In this document: in pieces, positions 1 to 9,974 of the stretch
Layout of the letters: the number at the start of each line of letters is the position of its first letter
How positions within the stretch are numbered: the stretch's first letter is position 1
Source: Prorocentrum cordatum
Lineage: Eukaryota; Sar; Dinophyceae; Prorocentrales; Prorocentraceae
Reading direction: 5' to 3'
Length of the DNA: 55,000 bases
Assembly (NCBI GenBank): GCA_963575745.1
Contig: CAUYUJ010002047.1
Coordinates: 370,412-425,411, forward strand
Notes under the pieces: generated by a model
Told to the model about the DNA's origin: nothing
The model's database searches: none
What the model saw: only the letters and a program-made list of their open reading frames with translations
Translations under genes and position numbers: made by a program

Positions 1-51
1 GCCGGGCGTCTTCCTGGCTTCGGGCCCCAGGACCATCACAGATCTGAAGGG

Positions 52-213
52 GAACTGGAACACACAAATAAATACACACAAATAAAAATATCCCCATATT
101 TTCCCATATTTTCTGGGTTTTTGTCTTCCCCACCACTTCCCATATTTTTGTATATTTTCCTGGGAGTCGACGATTAATTGTGTCTGTGTGTTTCTTTCCC
201 TCCTGAAGATCAT
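52..213. repeat. Dispersed repeat family K, copy 1
   Basis: AT-rich segment containing stacked CCATATTTTC and CTGGGTTTTTGTCTTCCC motifs and ending in TGTGTCTGTGTGTTTC. It recurs at 7070-7206 and, truncated, at 46418-46509. Its left ACACACAAATAAATACAC and right TGTGTCTGTGTGTTT are roughly inverted, so it may be a small inverted-repeat element. No coding content. Bases 1-45 upstream resemble the edge of family O. Confidence 0.6.
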
Positions 214-268
214 CGGCCTCGGACAGATTACCCGAAAGATGGGAGCTGGGGCTCCGGACGTGACTTGT

Positions 269-425
269 TTTGGCTCAGGCATGTCCTCCTGCAGAGGATT
301 TTATAAGCCAAATGGATAATCAAAACATGTTCCCAAATCGTCCACAATGACAGAAGAATCGCCGCCGGACCATTCTGTTAACGATTCGGGAATATCCCTC
401 CTGTGGAGGGACATGCCCGGCTGAA
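269..425. mobile_element. Family A short inverted-repeat element, copy 1
   Basis: About 157 bp whose left end (CAGGCATGTCCTCCTGCAGAGG) is the inverse of its right end (CCTCCTGTGGAGGGACATGCC). GACTTGT lies directly outside both ends (262-268 and 426-432), consistent with the core of a 9-10 bp target duplication like that of copy 5. No open frame of interest, so it is probably non-autonomous. Confidence 0.65.
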
Positions 426-429
426 GACT

Positions 430-1119
430 TGTCCGCGAAGCTGCAGGCCACGTTGGATCTCAGGGGCGCCTCTGACAGCCGTGGGCTCTCGGATGCTGCG
501 CCTACACATGGAAACACGATCATGGCTGCTCACCTTCATACCCGACGGCTCGTGCGTCACTGTTCAACCAAACAGATCACCGTCGTCACCGTCGTCACTG
601 GGCTAATACTTCACCGTCGTCACTGGGCTGATACTTCACACCCGTCGGTCCTGAAGGTTGCATACCGTCTGCTGCACTTTGGAAATATCTGGCTGCCCCT
701 CCTGTGGAGCTTCCCAGGCTGCAACGGCCAGGCTTCATCAATTGGACATGAATTTCCTGGACAATGGGGACCCTACAAATGAGTTCTGGTGAACCTTCCC
801 AGGCATCCAAACTCTGGGCTGATCAGTCTGAACGCGCGCGACCCATCTGGCCTCGGAATACCAGTTTGGCCCTCCCTCTCAAACTATGGGTGCCCTGGGA
901 CGTGTGAGCTCCTGATTCGAACACTGCTGCAAACCCTTACATCCGCCGATTTCAATCCGCGACTCCGGAGGTGTCTACCGCTTCCTCTCAGGTGACGGGC
1001 GAAAGAGAGCAAGGCCCCACGAGGGCCCCGAGAAGGCGCCGCGAATCGCAACAAGGATCCTCAACACGGTACCAACAATGCCGTGCACAATGTGTCGGTC
1101 CACACAACAGCGCTACCAC
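430..1119. other. No gene seen; small tandem duplication
   Basis: Only a short duplication is visible: two adjacent copies of a ~25-bp unit ending ACTGGGCT(A/G)ATACTTCAC at about 590-640. Open frames here overlap on both strands and have no recognisable protein character. Confidence 0.5.
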
Positions 1120-1121
1120 GC

Positions 1122-1163
<42 letters not shown>

Positions 1164-1738
1164 ACGCACACGCACACGCACACGCACACGCACACGCACA
1201 CGCACACGCACACGCACACGCACACGCACACGCACACCACACGCACACGCACACGCACACGCACACGCACGCGCACGCGCACGCGCACGCGCACGCGCAC
1301 GCACACGCCAGCACAGCACACGCACCGCACACGCACACGGCACACGCACGCGCACGCGCACGCGCACACACACGCACACGCCACACGCACAAGCCCGACG
1401 CGCACGCGCACGCGCACGCGCACGCGGCACGCGCACGCGCACGCGCACGCGCACAACACACACCCAACACACACAAACACACACACGCACACACGCACAC
1501 ACACACAGACACGCACACGCACGCACGCACACACGCACACACGCACACACGCACACACGCACACACGCACACGCGCACACGCGCACACACGCGCACACGC
1601 GCACACACGCGCACGCGCGCACACACGCGCACGCGCGCACGCGCACGCGCACGCACACAGACACAGTCACAGACACAGACACAGACACAGACACAAACAC
1701 AGACACAGACACAGACACAGACACAGACACAGACACAG

Positions 1739-1774
<36 letters not shown>

Positions 1775-1775
1775 T
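1120..1775. repeat. CA/CG dinucleotide satellite
   Basis: About 650 bp of alternating purine-pyrimidine sequence: CACA, CACG and CGCG blocks, a CACAGA block near 1655-1740 and a terminal CA run. Open frames on both strands are translations of this repeat (His/Thr/Ala or Val/Cys/Arg). Alternating CG/CA of this length is the type of sequence known to favour Z-DNA. Confidence 0.95.
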
Positions 1776-2189
1776 GCCTGTATTTGAGGATGGCGGAATG
1801 TTACAAGAAGACGCTATTTCTACCAGAAGCATCGAAATAAACCTACTGGCCCTGTGGGTGCAGGTGACTTGGCGAATTCTTTCTGCCAGTCCCCTTCTTC
1901 GCCGCGGTGAGGGATCTGGCATTGTTTATCAGTGCTCCCTATCCGCCATTCTGCCCCCTGGCGCGATGAGGCGTGGACAAAAAGGCCAAGTGCGGTCTGG
2001 TAGGGGATCTGTAATCTTCTAAGCCTCCCCCCCTCATCGCAGACTGTTTCGTGCATCGCCCCTTCCTTCAGAGCCCACGATCCCTCGCAAAAAAATTGCT
2101 ATCCTGGCGAGGGGCCAGACCGTATCCAGACGTGGGCACCGCAAAGCAAGTGGGACGATACACGTGAGGGGTGCGCCAAAACAGGGCGG
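1776..2189. other. No gene or repeat recognised
   Basis: Mixed-composition sequence between the CA/CG satellite and the minisatellite. No convincing frame, inverted repeat or dispersed copy was seen. Confidence 0.4.
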
Positions 2190-2535
2190 TGCCGCCGTGC
2201 GAGCCCTGCCGCTGGAGCCTCTCGTGGAACGTGCTGCGGGGCCACGAAGCGTGAGGCGTGCGCCGAGATGGGTGCGGTGCCGCCATGCGAACCCTGCTGG
2301 TGGGTCATTCGGGTGAGCTCCCTAAGGGGCCAACAAACGTGCCAGGTGTGCTAAGTTGGTGCGGCCGCCATGCGAAGCTTGCCACTGGGGCCTTCGGCGG
2401 AGCTCCCTTATGGGGGCACGAGACATGTGAGGGATGTGCCGAAATTGGTGCCGTGCCGCCATGCGAAGCTTGCCACTGGGGCCCTCGGTGGGGCTTCCAA
2501 TGGAGCCACGAAGCGTGTGGCGTGCCGACATGGAG
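2190..2535. repeat. ~85-92 bp minisatellite, about four units
   Basis: Units begin with GCCGCCATGCGAAGC-like sequence (ATGCGAA at 2285, 2370 and 2461, plus a diverged unit near 2197) and run through CTTGCCACTGGGGCC and CACGA..CGTG to GTGCCG. Spacing varies by a few bases, so frame is not conserved and the open frames are probably not genes. Confidence 0.75.
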
Positions 2536-3214
2536 AGCAGAGGCAGGGATGGGAGAAGGGAGGAGCGGGAGGTGAGGAGGTGACGCGGGGCGCTGCCTCT
2601 CCCAAACGAAGGCCCATCACCATAGGATTGTTGCGGAGAGTGGACCCGCGCTCTCGAGCTTCCAACACGGCACAAACATGACACCAAGGCCACCGAGATG
2701 GTCCAAGATGCCGCCGAGAGGGCCCAAGATGGAGGGCCACAAGGGAACCTTCAACAGGGCCCAAACCAGTGTTGACATGGTTTCGCATTCTCGCCTTTTC
2801 GGGCGTACGTCAGATCAAGACGGCCCAAGAAGCCTCCAAGTTGGCGCCGAGCCAGCCCAAGAAGCCCTCAGGGGGGTCCCAAGACGGCCCAAGAGGATCC
2901 CCCGATGGCCCCAGACAGCCCAAGAAGGCCTCCTGAGAGCGGCCTGAGAGGGACCCAAGACGGCCCAAGGGTCCTCCTCCTCCTCCTCCTCCTCCTCCTC
3001 CTCCTCCTGACCGGCAAGCTGGGTCCCTGGCCCCTCGACGAGAATGGAGGAGGAAACAACGGGGGCATGAGAAGACTGCACGCGGAAACGCCGTGCCGAT
3101 CTTGGCCAGCGCCGATCTTGCTCAGCGTCGCTTCGTGTTAGTATCCTCGCGAATCGGCACGGCCTACATGGACCATGACCAGGGTCGGCATCGGCAAGAT
3201 CCCAGGACCCATGA
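2536..3214. other. Low-complexity intergenic stretch with a CTC tract
   Basis: Repeated GGCCCAAGA words occur at about 2815-2970, then a pure CTC run at 2971-3009, then unremarkable sequence. No gene is supported. Confidence 0.5.
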
Positions 3215-3410
3215 CCGGGGGAGGAGGAGAAGGAGGAGGAGGAGGAGGAGGAGGAGTAGGAGGAGGAGGAGGAGAAAGAGGAGAACGAGGAGGAGGAGGA
3301 GAAGGAGGAGGAGGAGGAGGAGAAGTAGGGGGAGGAGGAGGAGGGGAGGAGGAGGAGGAGGAGGAGGAAGGAGGAGGAGGAGGAGGCTAAGCCCTTCGGA
3401 GAATTTTTAC
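3215..3410. repeat. GGA tract ending in the AAGCCCTTCGGAGAA module
   Basis: Purine-only GGA/GGAGGAGAA tract followed by AAGCCCTTCGGAGAA. The same 3' module follows the GGA tracts at 12130-12395 and 48195-48625, so tract and flank behave as one dispersed unit (family N). Confidence 0.75.
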
Positions 3411-3609
3411 CCTCCAGGGCTCGGGTTTTCTTTTCTCGAGAGAAGGCCCCCCACTATGGGGGGAAAGCGAAGCGGGGGAGGAGGGGCCGGGGGGGGTGGA
3501 AGGGGAATCGGGAAATGGACTGGAATGACTGAGGAGGGGTGGCGGGGCTGGGCCTGCGGCCCCGGGTACCGCTCCCAAGTGACTTGCGCTGGGCTGCCTG
3601 CTAAGCCCT

Positions 3610-3727
3610 CCTCCTACCTCATCCTCCTCTTCTCTCCTCCCCTCCTCCTCCTTCTCCTCTCCTCTTCCTCCTCTCCCCCTCCCCTTCTCCTCCTCCTCCT
3701 CCTCCTCCTCCTCCTCCTCCTCCTCCT
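3610..3727. repeat. CTC/CCT pyrimidine tract
   Basis: Nearly pure pyrimidine run of CTC triplets. The surrounding 3411-3609 and 3728-3915 show no gene. Confidence 0.9.
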
Positions 3728-3917
3728 TGGACAGCCGCATGTACAGTCAACTCGTCTAATGAGGACGCGCAGCAAGGATACAAGGGCCTTGGAGGGCCAT
3801 GCTAATGGCTTTCGAACTAGGATGGCCAGCGAAAAATACCACAGATGCGCCCAAGCGACACGGATGCGAGGGTAGCCTTGGAAAGGTTGTCCATCCTTAC
3901 TATGCGGGTTGACTGCA

Positions 3918-4008
3918 CCTCCGAAGTACCTTATCCTTGGCCGCCCGCAGGTACATCCTAAGTACCCTTTCCTGGGCTGCCCGCAGGTACATCCTGAGTA
4001 CCGTTCCT
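3918..4008. repeat. ~29-bp tandem repeat, three units
   Basis: Three units of GTACMTWATCCTTGGCYGC-type sequence, each carrying TGCCCGCAGGTACATCC and AGTACC. Short and non-coding in appearance. Confidence 0.65.
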
Positions 4009-4022
4009 GAGGGGGGGGGGCT

Positions 4023-4135
4023 CGCCATCGCTCGGACGTCCACTCCCCGTGCACATTTCTGTCGCAAGATGACCCAAGATCCAAGATGCTCCCCGATGGA
4101 CCTCGCTGAGAAAATGAACACGTCCGAGAGGTGCC
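4023..4135. mobile_element. Family G inverted-repeat element, copy 1
   Basis: Left end GCCATCGCTCGGACGTCC pairs with the right end ACGTCCGAGAGGTGCC. The internal GATGCTCC...GATGG...CTCGC order is shared with six other copies in the window. About 113 bp and non-coding. No clear target duplication. Confidence 0.7.
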
Positions 4136-4960
4136 AATGGGGGAGGGGCCTGGGAGGGAGAGGGGAGGAGGGGCGCTCACAGTGACGCTGTCGGGGCCTG
4201 TAGCTAGCAGCATTGAGGTCACCACCCCAATCCACGGGTACTGCCAATCTGCGGCGCGGAGAAGCTCGAAGCCCAGACGACTCAGCAAATGACACTGCAC
4301 CGCGCAATGTTACGCCAGACGCTCCCGATCAACCGCAGAGAGGAGGCGGGCTGGTAGTATCAATAGCAGGAGAAGCAGCAACAGAGGAGTCTAACGGGGA
4401 CGGTACTTTTGCTCGTGATCAGACTGAATGGGATGCTGGCGAGGACGATTGTGATAACAGTCATAGCCATCAGAACGATGACGTCATCATGATCCACAGA
4501 CTGACGACGGAGTCCCGCCGGGCTCGCCTGGTCATCTAGCGGCGACTGAAGATGGCGCCCGACAGGGCTTGCCTGGTCATCTAGCCGCGGCGAGCACAAC
4601 GGTGTGACCTCAGCACGCGGTCGACTGAACTGCCGATCATGGCCTCCCCCATCAGCGCGATCTGGCCACGCAGTCGAACAGTACCGTTCCCAGCATAGCA
4701 CCGAACATTGATGGCACTATTGCGACAAGCAAGCTCTTGTCATGCCAGCACGGGCTCTGGCTTCTGCCAAAGCGCAGGCCGTCCAATCTCGAGCGATCTC
4801 CGCCGCCGAGGGCCCCAGAGGTTGCCGGGGCCTTCGATCTTGAGCGACCACGCCATCGCCGCCGTCGCGACGATAAGACACGAATCCTAACACAAGTTCC
4901 CGCGGCGCCGGAGATCTGGATTCTCTTCGGCCCCAGGGGGGGGGGGGGCAGAGCGTTACA
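4136..4960. other. No gene seen
   Basis: Moderate-complexity sequence. Two related words (GCCGGGCTCGCCTGGTCATCTAG and GACAGGGCTTGCCTGGTCATC, near 4517 and 4560) form a ~45-bp imperfect duplication. Open frames overlap on both strands without recognisable domains. Confidence 0.4.
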
Positions 4961-5152
4961 TGCTCGTTCTGGGGACCTTGTTGGAGCCATTCGCTCCGCA
5001 CATGCGTCGATGCTGCGTCGAACGTCCGTCGACCTGAGTCGCACTCGACTCGAACTTGAGTCGAGCTTGAGTCGAACTTGGGTCGATCTAGAGTGTAACT
5101 AGAGTCCAACAAATATCTTAGGTGGCCCCCAGGAAGGTCCCCAGAACGAGCA
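4961..5152. mobile_element. Family P inverted-repeat element, copy 1
   Basis: 192 bp with near-perfect terminal inverted repeats: TGCTCGTTCTGGGGACCTTG at the left and its complement, ending CCCCAGAACGAGCA, at the right. Inside are ~12-bp tandem words of the type GAGTCGAACTT (5030-5105). A related copy is at 8371-8563. No target duplication was found. Confidence 0.75.
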
Positions 5153-5277
5153 CTTGAAGAGCGCCGTGCAACACTTCCGACGAGGTGACCTTTTTCCAGA
5201 CCCAGCTCCTGGGACCAGTCGTCCCCCTCCTGGGGGCAGCGCCTTCGCGCCGCGTCGTTTTTGTTCCGATGGTCACT

Positions 5278-5430
5278 GGAGGGAGGAGGCGGAGGAGAAG
5301 GAGGAGGAGGAGGAGGAGGAGGAGGAGGGGGAGGAGGAGGAGGAGGAGGAGGCGGAGGAGGTAGGGGGAGGAAGGAGGAAGAGGAGGAGGGAGGAGGAGG
5401 GAGGGAGGAGGAGGAGGGGGAGGAGGAGCC
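5278..5430. repeat. GGA purine tract
   Basis: GGAGGA triplet tract with occasional A or G interruptions. Open frames encode only Gly/Glu or Arg-rich runs. Confidence 0.9.
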
Positions 5431-5635
5431 CCCCCCACGGTCATCTGAGTGCCCCCCGAGAGGTGCCGAGGCGCAGCGCCGCGAGCGCGGGCGCCCGCTC
5501 CCGCTGGGGCGCGGGCGTCGAAGCCGCTGCGCGCGAGCCGGGCGGACATGGGCGCCACGTCCCTGCAGGGGGGGGCATCCCCAGGGGGAGCGTTGTGAGG
5601 AAAATCTGGGAGGGCCCTCGCGGGCCCCTGCCTCC

Positions 5636-5935
5636 TCTCCTCTCCCTCTCCTCTCCTCCTCCTCCTCCTCCTCCTCCTCATCCCTCCCTCCTCACCCCTC
5701 CCCTCCCTCCCTCCCTCCTCCCTCCCTCCTCCCCTCCCTCCCTCCCTCCCTCCCTCCCTCCCTCCCTCCCTCCTCCATCCTCCCTTCTCCCTCTCCTCCC
5801 TCCCTCCCTCCCTCCCTCCTCCTCCTCCTCCGCCCTCCATCCCTCCTCACCCTTCTCCCTCCTCTCTCTCACTCCTCCTCCTCTCTCCTCTCCTCCTGCT
5901 CCTCTCCTCCTCCTCCTCCCTTTCATCTTCGTCCT
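5636..5935. repeat. CCT/CTCC pyrimidine tract
   Basis: 300 bp of CCTCC and CCCT tetranucleotide runs. Long open frames on both strands are repeat translations. Confidence 0.9.
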
Positions 5936-6002
5936 TCTCAGGGTCGGCGGCACTGGCCGTATGGCCTTCGCAGTCTGGGAGGCCTCGCGCGGCAACTTGA
6001 GG

Positions 6003-6095
6003 CTCGATGTACGTCGAATACACGTCGGATTTACGTCGGGTTCACGTCGGACCACGTCGGAATTACGTTGGATTTACGTCGGAATTGCGCCGCGC
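6003..6095. repeat. 12-bp tandem repeat (ACGTCGGAWTTT)
   Basis: Seven or so units of ACGTCGGATTT-like sequence at 11-12 bp spacing. It resembles the GAGTCGAACTT arrays inside family P elements, differing in the core word. Confidence 0.7.
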
Positions 6096-6139
6096 CCTTG
6101 CAGGAGGGGCATCTCAAAGGGGGCGCCAAGGGTGGGCAG

Positions 6140-6480
6140 TCAGTTCGCAGGGCCAGACATGCTCCCGTAGAGAAAGAGAGAGAGAGAGAGAGACACAAAA
6201 AAACAAAACAGAGAGCGAGAGAGAGAGAGAGAGAGAGATCAGGACGTAATGTTGGCCGTTTTCGGCCTCTGTGGGGCGCTCCCTGGGCCGCAGGACCATC
6301 GAAAAAGGGGTAACCAAGTGGGGCGTCACAAGGTGGGTCAGCCCGTTCGCAGGACCAGAATCCAGACATGCTCGCGTCGCACAAAAAAAAACTATCCAGA
6401 CGTAAAATTTCTGGACGTTTTCAGCCTTTGGGGGCCCTCACCGGGCCCCGGGACTGCCGAAAAAGGGGCAGCCACGTAGA
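6140..6480. repeat. Family O, two tandem copies
   Basis: Two diverged head-to-tail units, each with GCAGG(G)CCAGA...CAGACATGCTC, then GACGT, then GTTTTC(G/A)GCCT, then CCGCAGGAC or CCCCGGGAC and GAAAAAGGGG. The first unit carries a GAGA tract. A third partial copy is at 6890-7000. Function unknown. Confidence 0.6.
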
Positions 6481-6499
6481 GCGTCAAGGTGAACCAGCA

Positions 6500-6640
6500 T
6501 GGAAGTGAGCACAAGGGGGGGCGGAGGGGGGACGGCTTCTTAGAAGGAGGCTGCTTCTCAGAATGCGCCGGCCTCACATCTGTGGACACGGCCCGCGCCT
6601 TCTCAGGAGCAGGGGTGCTGCTTCTGAAAAGCCCTCCCCC
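6500..6640. repeat. Family R element, copy 1 (partial)
   Basis: Contains GGCTTCTTAGAAGGAGGCTG and GGCCCGCGCCTTCTCAGGAGC, matching the CCTTCTCAGAAGG core words of five other copies. The right end is lost in the adjoining CCT tract. Confidence 0.5.
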
Positions 6641-6858
6641 CTCCTCTCTCCTCCTCCCTCCTCCTCCTCCTCTCCTCCTCCTCCCCTCCTCCTCCTTCCT
6701 CTCTCCTCTCCTCCTCCTCCTCCTCCTCCCCTCCTCCTCTCCTCCTCCTCTCCTCCCTCCCCCCCCTCCTCCCTCCTCCTCCTCCCCTCCCTCCTCCTCC
6801 CTCCTCCTCCTCTCCTCCTCCTCCTCCGCCTCCTCCTCCTCCTCCTCCTCCTCCTCCC
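6641..6858. repeat. CCT pyrimidine tract
   Basis: About 220 bp of CTCCTC triplets, almost purely pyrimidine. Confidence 0.9.
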
Positions 6859-7069
6859 ACATCCACCTCCCCCCCGTTGCGCGGGGCCGACCAGAGCAGG
6901 GCCAGAATCCAGACGTGCTTGCGCCGCAGGTTCGCGGCCGTCTTCGGCCCCGGGGGGGCCCTCGCCGGACCCTGGGGGCCGTCGGCAGAGGGCCTCCGGG
7001 TGCAGTCGCGCCGCCACAGAGAAAAACATGGGACGCACAGAGACATACCGATGCTGCACTGAAGGGGCC

Positions 7070-7206
7070 CCAGGACACACAAATAAATACACGCAAATCA
7101 AATAATTCCTCATATTTTCTGGGTTTTTGTCTTCCCCCCACTTCCCATATTTTCCCGTATTCTCCTGGGAGATTAATTGTGTCTGTGTGTTTTTTCCCCT
7201 CCTGAT
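7070..7206. repeat. Dispersed repeat family K, copy 2
   Basis: Shares CACACAAATAAATACAC, CTGGGTTTTTGTCTTCCC, GGGAGATTAATTGTGTCTG and TGTTTTTTCCCCTCCTGA with copy 1. Non-coding. Confidence 0.65.
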
Positions 7207-7687
7207 ACACGTCCTCCTTAGAGGCGCGTGCAGCCCTCCATCAACATGAGAGCATCTCTCTCCTCACGGTTGCCGCACGCAGCTCGTTCAGACGCCGTCC
7301 GCTCGGCGGCGCCGATGTTCCCTCGCAAACTTCAGGGAGAGCATCTTTCGTCCTGCGTGAGTGCTAGTACAACATGTCCTCCTTGGAGGCGCGCGGGCGA
7401 TCCGAACGTAAAGTATATCGTTTCCTGAGCGGCGTGGCCAGGAAGCGCCCGCCACGGCGCATGTACTGCAAGATTTCTCGGTGCGCGCGTCGCCCCCAGG
7501 GGGGCCACGCACATATAGTATAAGTATGTTGGGGTGACGCCGAAATCAGGGCGGAGGGATTTGTTGGGCAGTTTCGCATCTCCGGGCGCACTCCCGCTGG
7601 GCCGCGGCACCGACGAACAAGGACGCAGGATGGGAAACCGGTCCCTTGGGAAGTCGCTGGGTCCTGAACGCATCAGGACATCGCAGG
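7207..7687. other. No gene seen
   Basis: Moderate-complexity sequence with short overlapping frames on both strands and no recognisable domain or repeat copy. Confidence 0.4.
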
Positions 7688-7689
7688 TC

Positions 7690-7868
7690 GCGGCGGCGAG
7701 CCCAGGGAGGGATGTGAGAAGGGGGCGGGCCTTCTCAGAAGGCTCGAAATCCCCCCGGCCTTCTGAGAAGTGTCCTGCGCCTTCACCGCAGACATGGACT
7801 CCTCGGAAGCCGCATGGGCTTCTGAGGAGTCCAGCCGCCATCTGAGAAGGCCCTGCTCCTTCTCACTT
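7690..7868. mobile_element. Family R inverted-repeat element, copy 2
   Basis: Left end GGCGGCGAGCCCAGGGAGG leads into GGCGGGCCTTCTCAGAAGG. The right side carries the inverse, GAGAAGGCCCTGCTCCTTCTC. The centre is made of short palindromes (CCTTCTGAGAAG, GACTCCTCGG...GAGGAGTCC), so a single strand could fold extensively. Related to 12945-13108 and 31350-31556. Confidence 0.65.
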
Positions 7869-8200
7869 GTGAACGTTTTTTTAATTCGGCGTTTCGACAT
7901 TGGGCGGAAGGGGGGGGGGGGGGGGGAGGGGGGGGGTCCGGCTCCGGACCGCTGCTTAGCGCGACTGTTTGGGACCATGCGTACTATGGGGGAGACTCCA
8001 CCTGCTCGAAACAGGCGCCAAGAACGGCCAAAATCTACTCCGGGGGGGAGGGGGGGTGCGAGAAACCGCGCCGATCGGCAAAGCAGTGATGCAAAAAAAC
8101 GATCACCTTCCCCCCCTCGCTCGCAGCCGAATGTCTGGGTAGCAGGGCCAGAGGTGGGCTCAGAGGGGCCTCGCCCCTGATGATCGGCCTCGAGCTGGGC
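7869..8200. other. No gene seen; G runs
   Basis: Contains a G-rich run at 7907-7937 and otherwise unremarkable sequence. Confidence 0.4.
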
Positions 8201-8201
8201 T

Positions 8202-8315
8202 TAGGTCGGGCATGTCCCCCTACAGGAGGATTTTGGGTGAAAAGATTGTGTACCCAGACTGTTTTTTAATACTGTCTTGAAACATTCCTCCAGTAGAGGG
8301 ACAGGCCCGACTTGA
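8202..8315. mobile_element. Family A short inverted-repeat element, copy 2
   Basis: Starts TAGGTCGGGCATGTCC and ends with the inverse GGACAGGCCCGACTTGA. AGCTGGGCT lies directly outside both ends (8193-8201 and 8316-8324), a 9-bp target duplication. 114 bp, the shortest complete copy here. Confidence 0.8.
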
Positions 8316-8370
8316 AGCTGGGCTCGCTCCTCACCCCCACCTCGCATTGGGCTGCAACCCCCCTGTTAGA

Positions 8371-8563
8371 TGCTCATTCTGGGGGCCCTCTTGGAGCCAC
8401 TCGCTCCACTAGTGAGCCGAAGCTGCACTGAACGTCCGTCGACTCGGGACGAACCTGAGCCGAAACTGCGTCGAACCTGAGTCGAATCTAAGTCGAACCT
8501 GAGTCAAACTGGAGTCGAACTGGAGTAAAACTGTAGTCGAACATATCTGGTAGGTGGGCCCCA
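8371..8563. mobile_element. Family P element, copy 2 (right end truncated)
   Basis: Left end TGCTCATTCTGGGGGCCCTC and internal GAACGTCCGTCGAC plus GAGTCGAACCT tandem words match copy 1. The right end stops at GTGGGCCCCAG, where a family B element begins. Confidence 0.65.
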
Positions 8564-8564
8564 G

Positions 8565-8770
8565 CCCAGACCCCCGACGTAATGATTTTTTCATGACGTC
8601 GACCCCAGGGGTCCCGACCCTTTCCCCAGGGGTCCCGACCCTTTCCCCAGGACCGGCTTTGCATCCTGAGTCGTTTTTTGACGCTCCCGAGGCCCGGTGA
8701 GGGCCCCCCGAGGCCGAAAATTAGGAAAAACCCCCCGTCGTGATTTTTTCATTACTCGAGGGGGTCTGGG
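8565..8770 (+). mobile_element. Family B inverted-repeat element, copy 1
   Basis: Ends CCCAGACCCCC and GGGGGTCTGGG. The left end carries a near-perfect hairpin, CGACGTAATGA-TTTTT-CATGACGTCG. The unit GGGTCCCGACCCTTTCCCCA is duplicated inside this copy. Order of shared internal words: GGCTTTGCATCCTGAGTCG, GACGCTCCCGAGGCCC, GTGATTTTTTCATTACTCG. Eleven copies are in the window, in both orientations. Confidence 0.8.
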
Positions 8771-8989
8771 AGGGGGGCCCCCGAAACGAACATCGAGCCT
8801 CTGCGTAAGTACCCTCGGTCCGACCGGCGTCGCGGCAAGATCGGGTCGGAGGCCTTTCGCCGCCTTTGGCCTCCGACGGGCCGCCCTCGCGGGAACCCCC
8901 TGGCCCGTCGGCAGCACAAGCGGCACGAGGCGGTGCCGAGCGGGGTTCGACGTCCTGTGGGGCACTGTGAGCGGGGAAGACCCGCTCAG

Positions 8990-9175
8990 CCCAGACCCCC
9001 TCGAGTAATGAAAAAATCACGACGGGAGGTTTTTCCTAGTTTTCGGCCTCTGGGGGCCCTCACCGGGCCTCGGGAGCGTCAAAAAACGACTCAGGATGGA
9101 AAGCCGGTCATGGGGAAAGGGTCGGGGCCTCTGGGGGTCGACGTAATGAAAAAATCATTACGTCGGGGGTCTGGG
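8990..9175 (-). mobile_element. Family B inverted-repeat element, copy 2 (reverse)
   Basis: Full-length 186-bp copy in the opposite orientation to copy 1, with 219 bp between them, so 8565-9175 forms a long inverted repeat. The right-end hairpin CGACGTAATGA/TCATTACGTCG is perfect here. Confidence 0.8.
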
Positions 9176-9191
9176 AGGAAGGGAAAGCCTT

Positions 9192-9366
9192 GGTCTGGAA
9201 TCGGCGGTACATCGCCGCTAGATCGGGGATAGGCCTCCGGATAGCGACTCTGCACATGCCTGGGCAGGCAGTGTGCCCTCGGGCACCCGTGCGCGATACG
9301 TTGGCGATGAGGGGCCGACGCCCCCCTCAACGCCTGAGCCTGTCCCCTCCGTGACGGTGCCCCTGA
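9192..9366. repeat. Family D element, copy 1
   Basis: Contains GGAATCGGCG, CATCGCC, GGCCTCCGGATAGCGACTC, CTGGGCAGG and CGATGAGGGGCCGACGC and ends GACGGTGCCCCTGA, matching 44760-44969. The left terminal inverted repeat is missing. Confidence 0.6.
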
Positions 9367-9391
9367 CTCAAACATTCGGGAGCTGGGCGAG

Positions 9392-9545
9392 GGCTAGCAA
9401 ATCCGTGGCTGCTAAAACCGTCTTCGGGAAGAAGAACACAAATTCCCGAAATAAACCTCAGCGCGCAAAAGAGTAAACCAGCTGCTACCCGGAAGAAAAA
9501 ACAATTTCCTGGAGCTCCGTTTTAGCAGCCACGGGTTTAACAGCC
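9392..9545. mobile_element. Family Q inverted-repeat element (single copy)
   Basis: 154 bp with ~29-bp terminal inverted repeats: GGCTAGCAAATCCGTGGCTG at the left, and the right end ends CAGCCACGGGTTTAACAGCC. The shared GTGGCTGCTAAAAC core is exact. No second copy or target duplication seen. Confidence 0.65.
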
Positions 9546-9554
9546 TTCGCCTGG

Positions 9555-9733
9555 CTTCTGAGACATGCGACGTCCTGATTTTTTTGATACGCGGCCCCCT
9601 GAAGACTCAACCCTTCCCTGGGACCGGTTTCTCATCTCGAGCCGTTTTTTTCGACGGGCCCCGGGGCCCGGCGAGGGCCACCATGAGGATGAAACAAAAA
9701 AAACTGGGGAAACCCTCCGTCCTGCTGTCGTGA
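9555..9733 (+). repeat. Family B element, diverged copy 3
   Basis: Retains GACGTCCTGATTTTTTTGAT, CCCTTCCCTGGGACCGGTTT, CGAGCCGTTTTTTTCGACGG and CCCTCCGTCCTG, but the terminal CCCAGACCCCC is eroded. Confidence 0.5.
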
Positions 9734-9734
9734 G

Positions 9735-9972
9735 AGGCCTCCTAGATGGGGTCGGGTAGATGGGGTCGGCGGATCGCGCCGCATCGCCGATACATCGCCG
9801 ATGCATCGGCGGTGCATCGGCGGTGCACCGGCGACGCATCGGCGACGTCGGCGATGCGTCGGCGACGTGGACGTGAAGCAAATCGGACTGCACATCGACC
9901 CGCCTCGGCGATGCATCGGCGATGCGGCGCGATCCTCCGACCCCATCTACTCCGACCCCACCTAGGAGGCCT
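9735..9972. mobile_element. Family C inverted-repeat element, copy 1
   Basis: 238 bp with ~21-bp ends AGGCCTCCTAGATGGGGTCG and the complement of AGGCCTCCTAGGTGGGGTCG. The interior is an irregular array of CGGCGATGCATCGGCG palindromic words, with GAGGCGGGTCGATGTG-type sequence near the middle. A second copy is at 45667-45870. Confidence 0.75.
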
Positions 9973-9974
9973 AG

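Noticed and set aside
262-275. TTTTGGCTCAGG resembling the end of the dinoflagellate spliced leader
   Set aside because: Only about ten bases match and it lies at the terminus of a family A element. The rest of the leader is absent and no mRNA-like sequence follows.
917-928. ATTCGAAC as a tRNA B-box
   Set aside because: No A-box, acceptor stem or anticodon arm could be built around it; no tRNA was found anywhere in the window.
971-1840. 289-codon open frame rich in His/Thr/Ala
   Set aside because: It is the translation of the CA/CG satellite; all frames on both strands are open there for the same reason.
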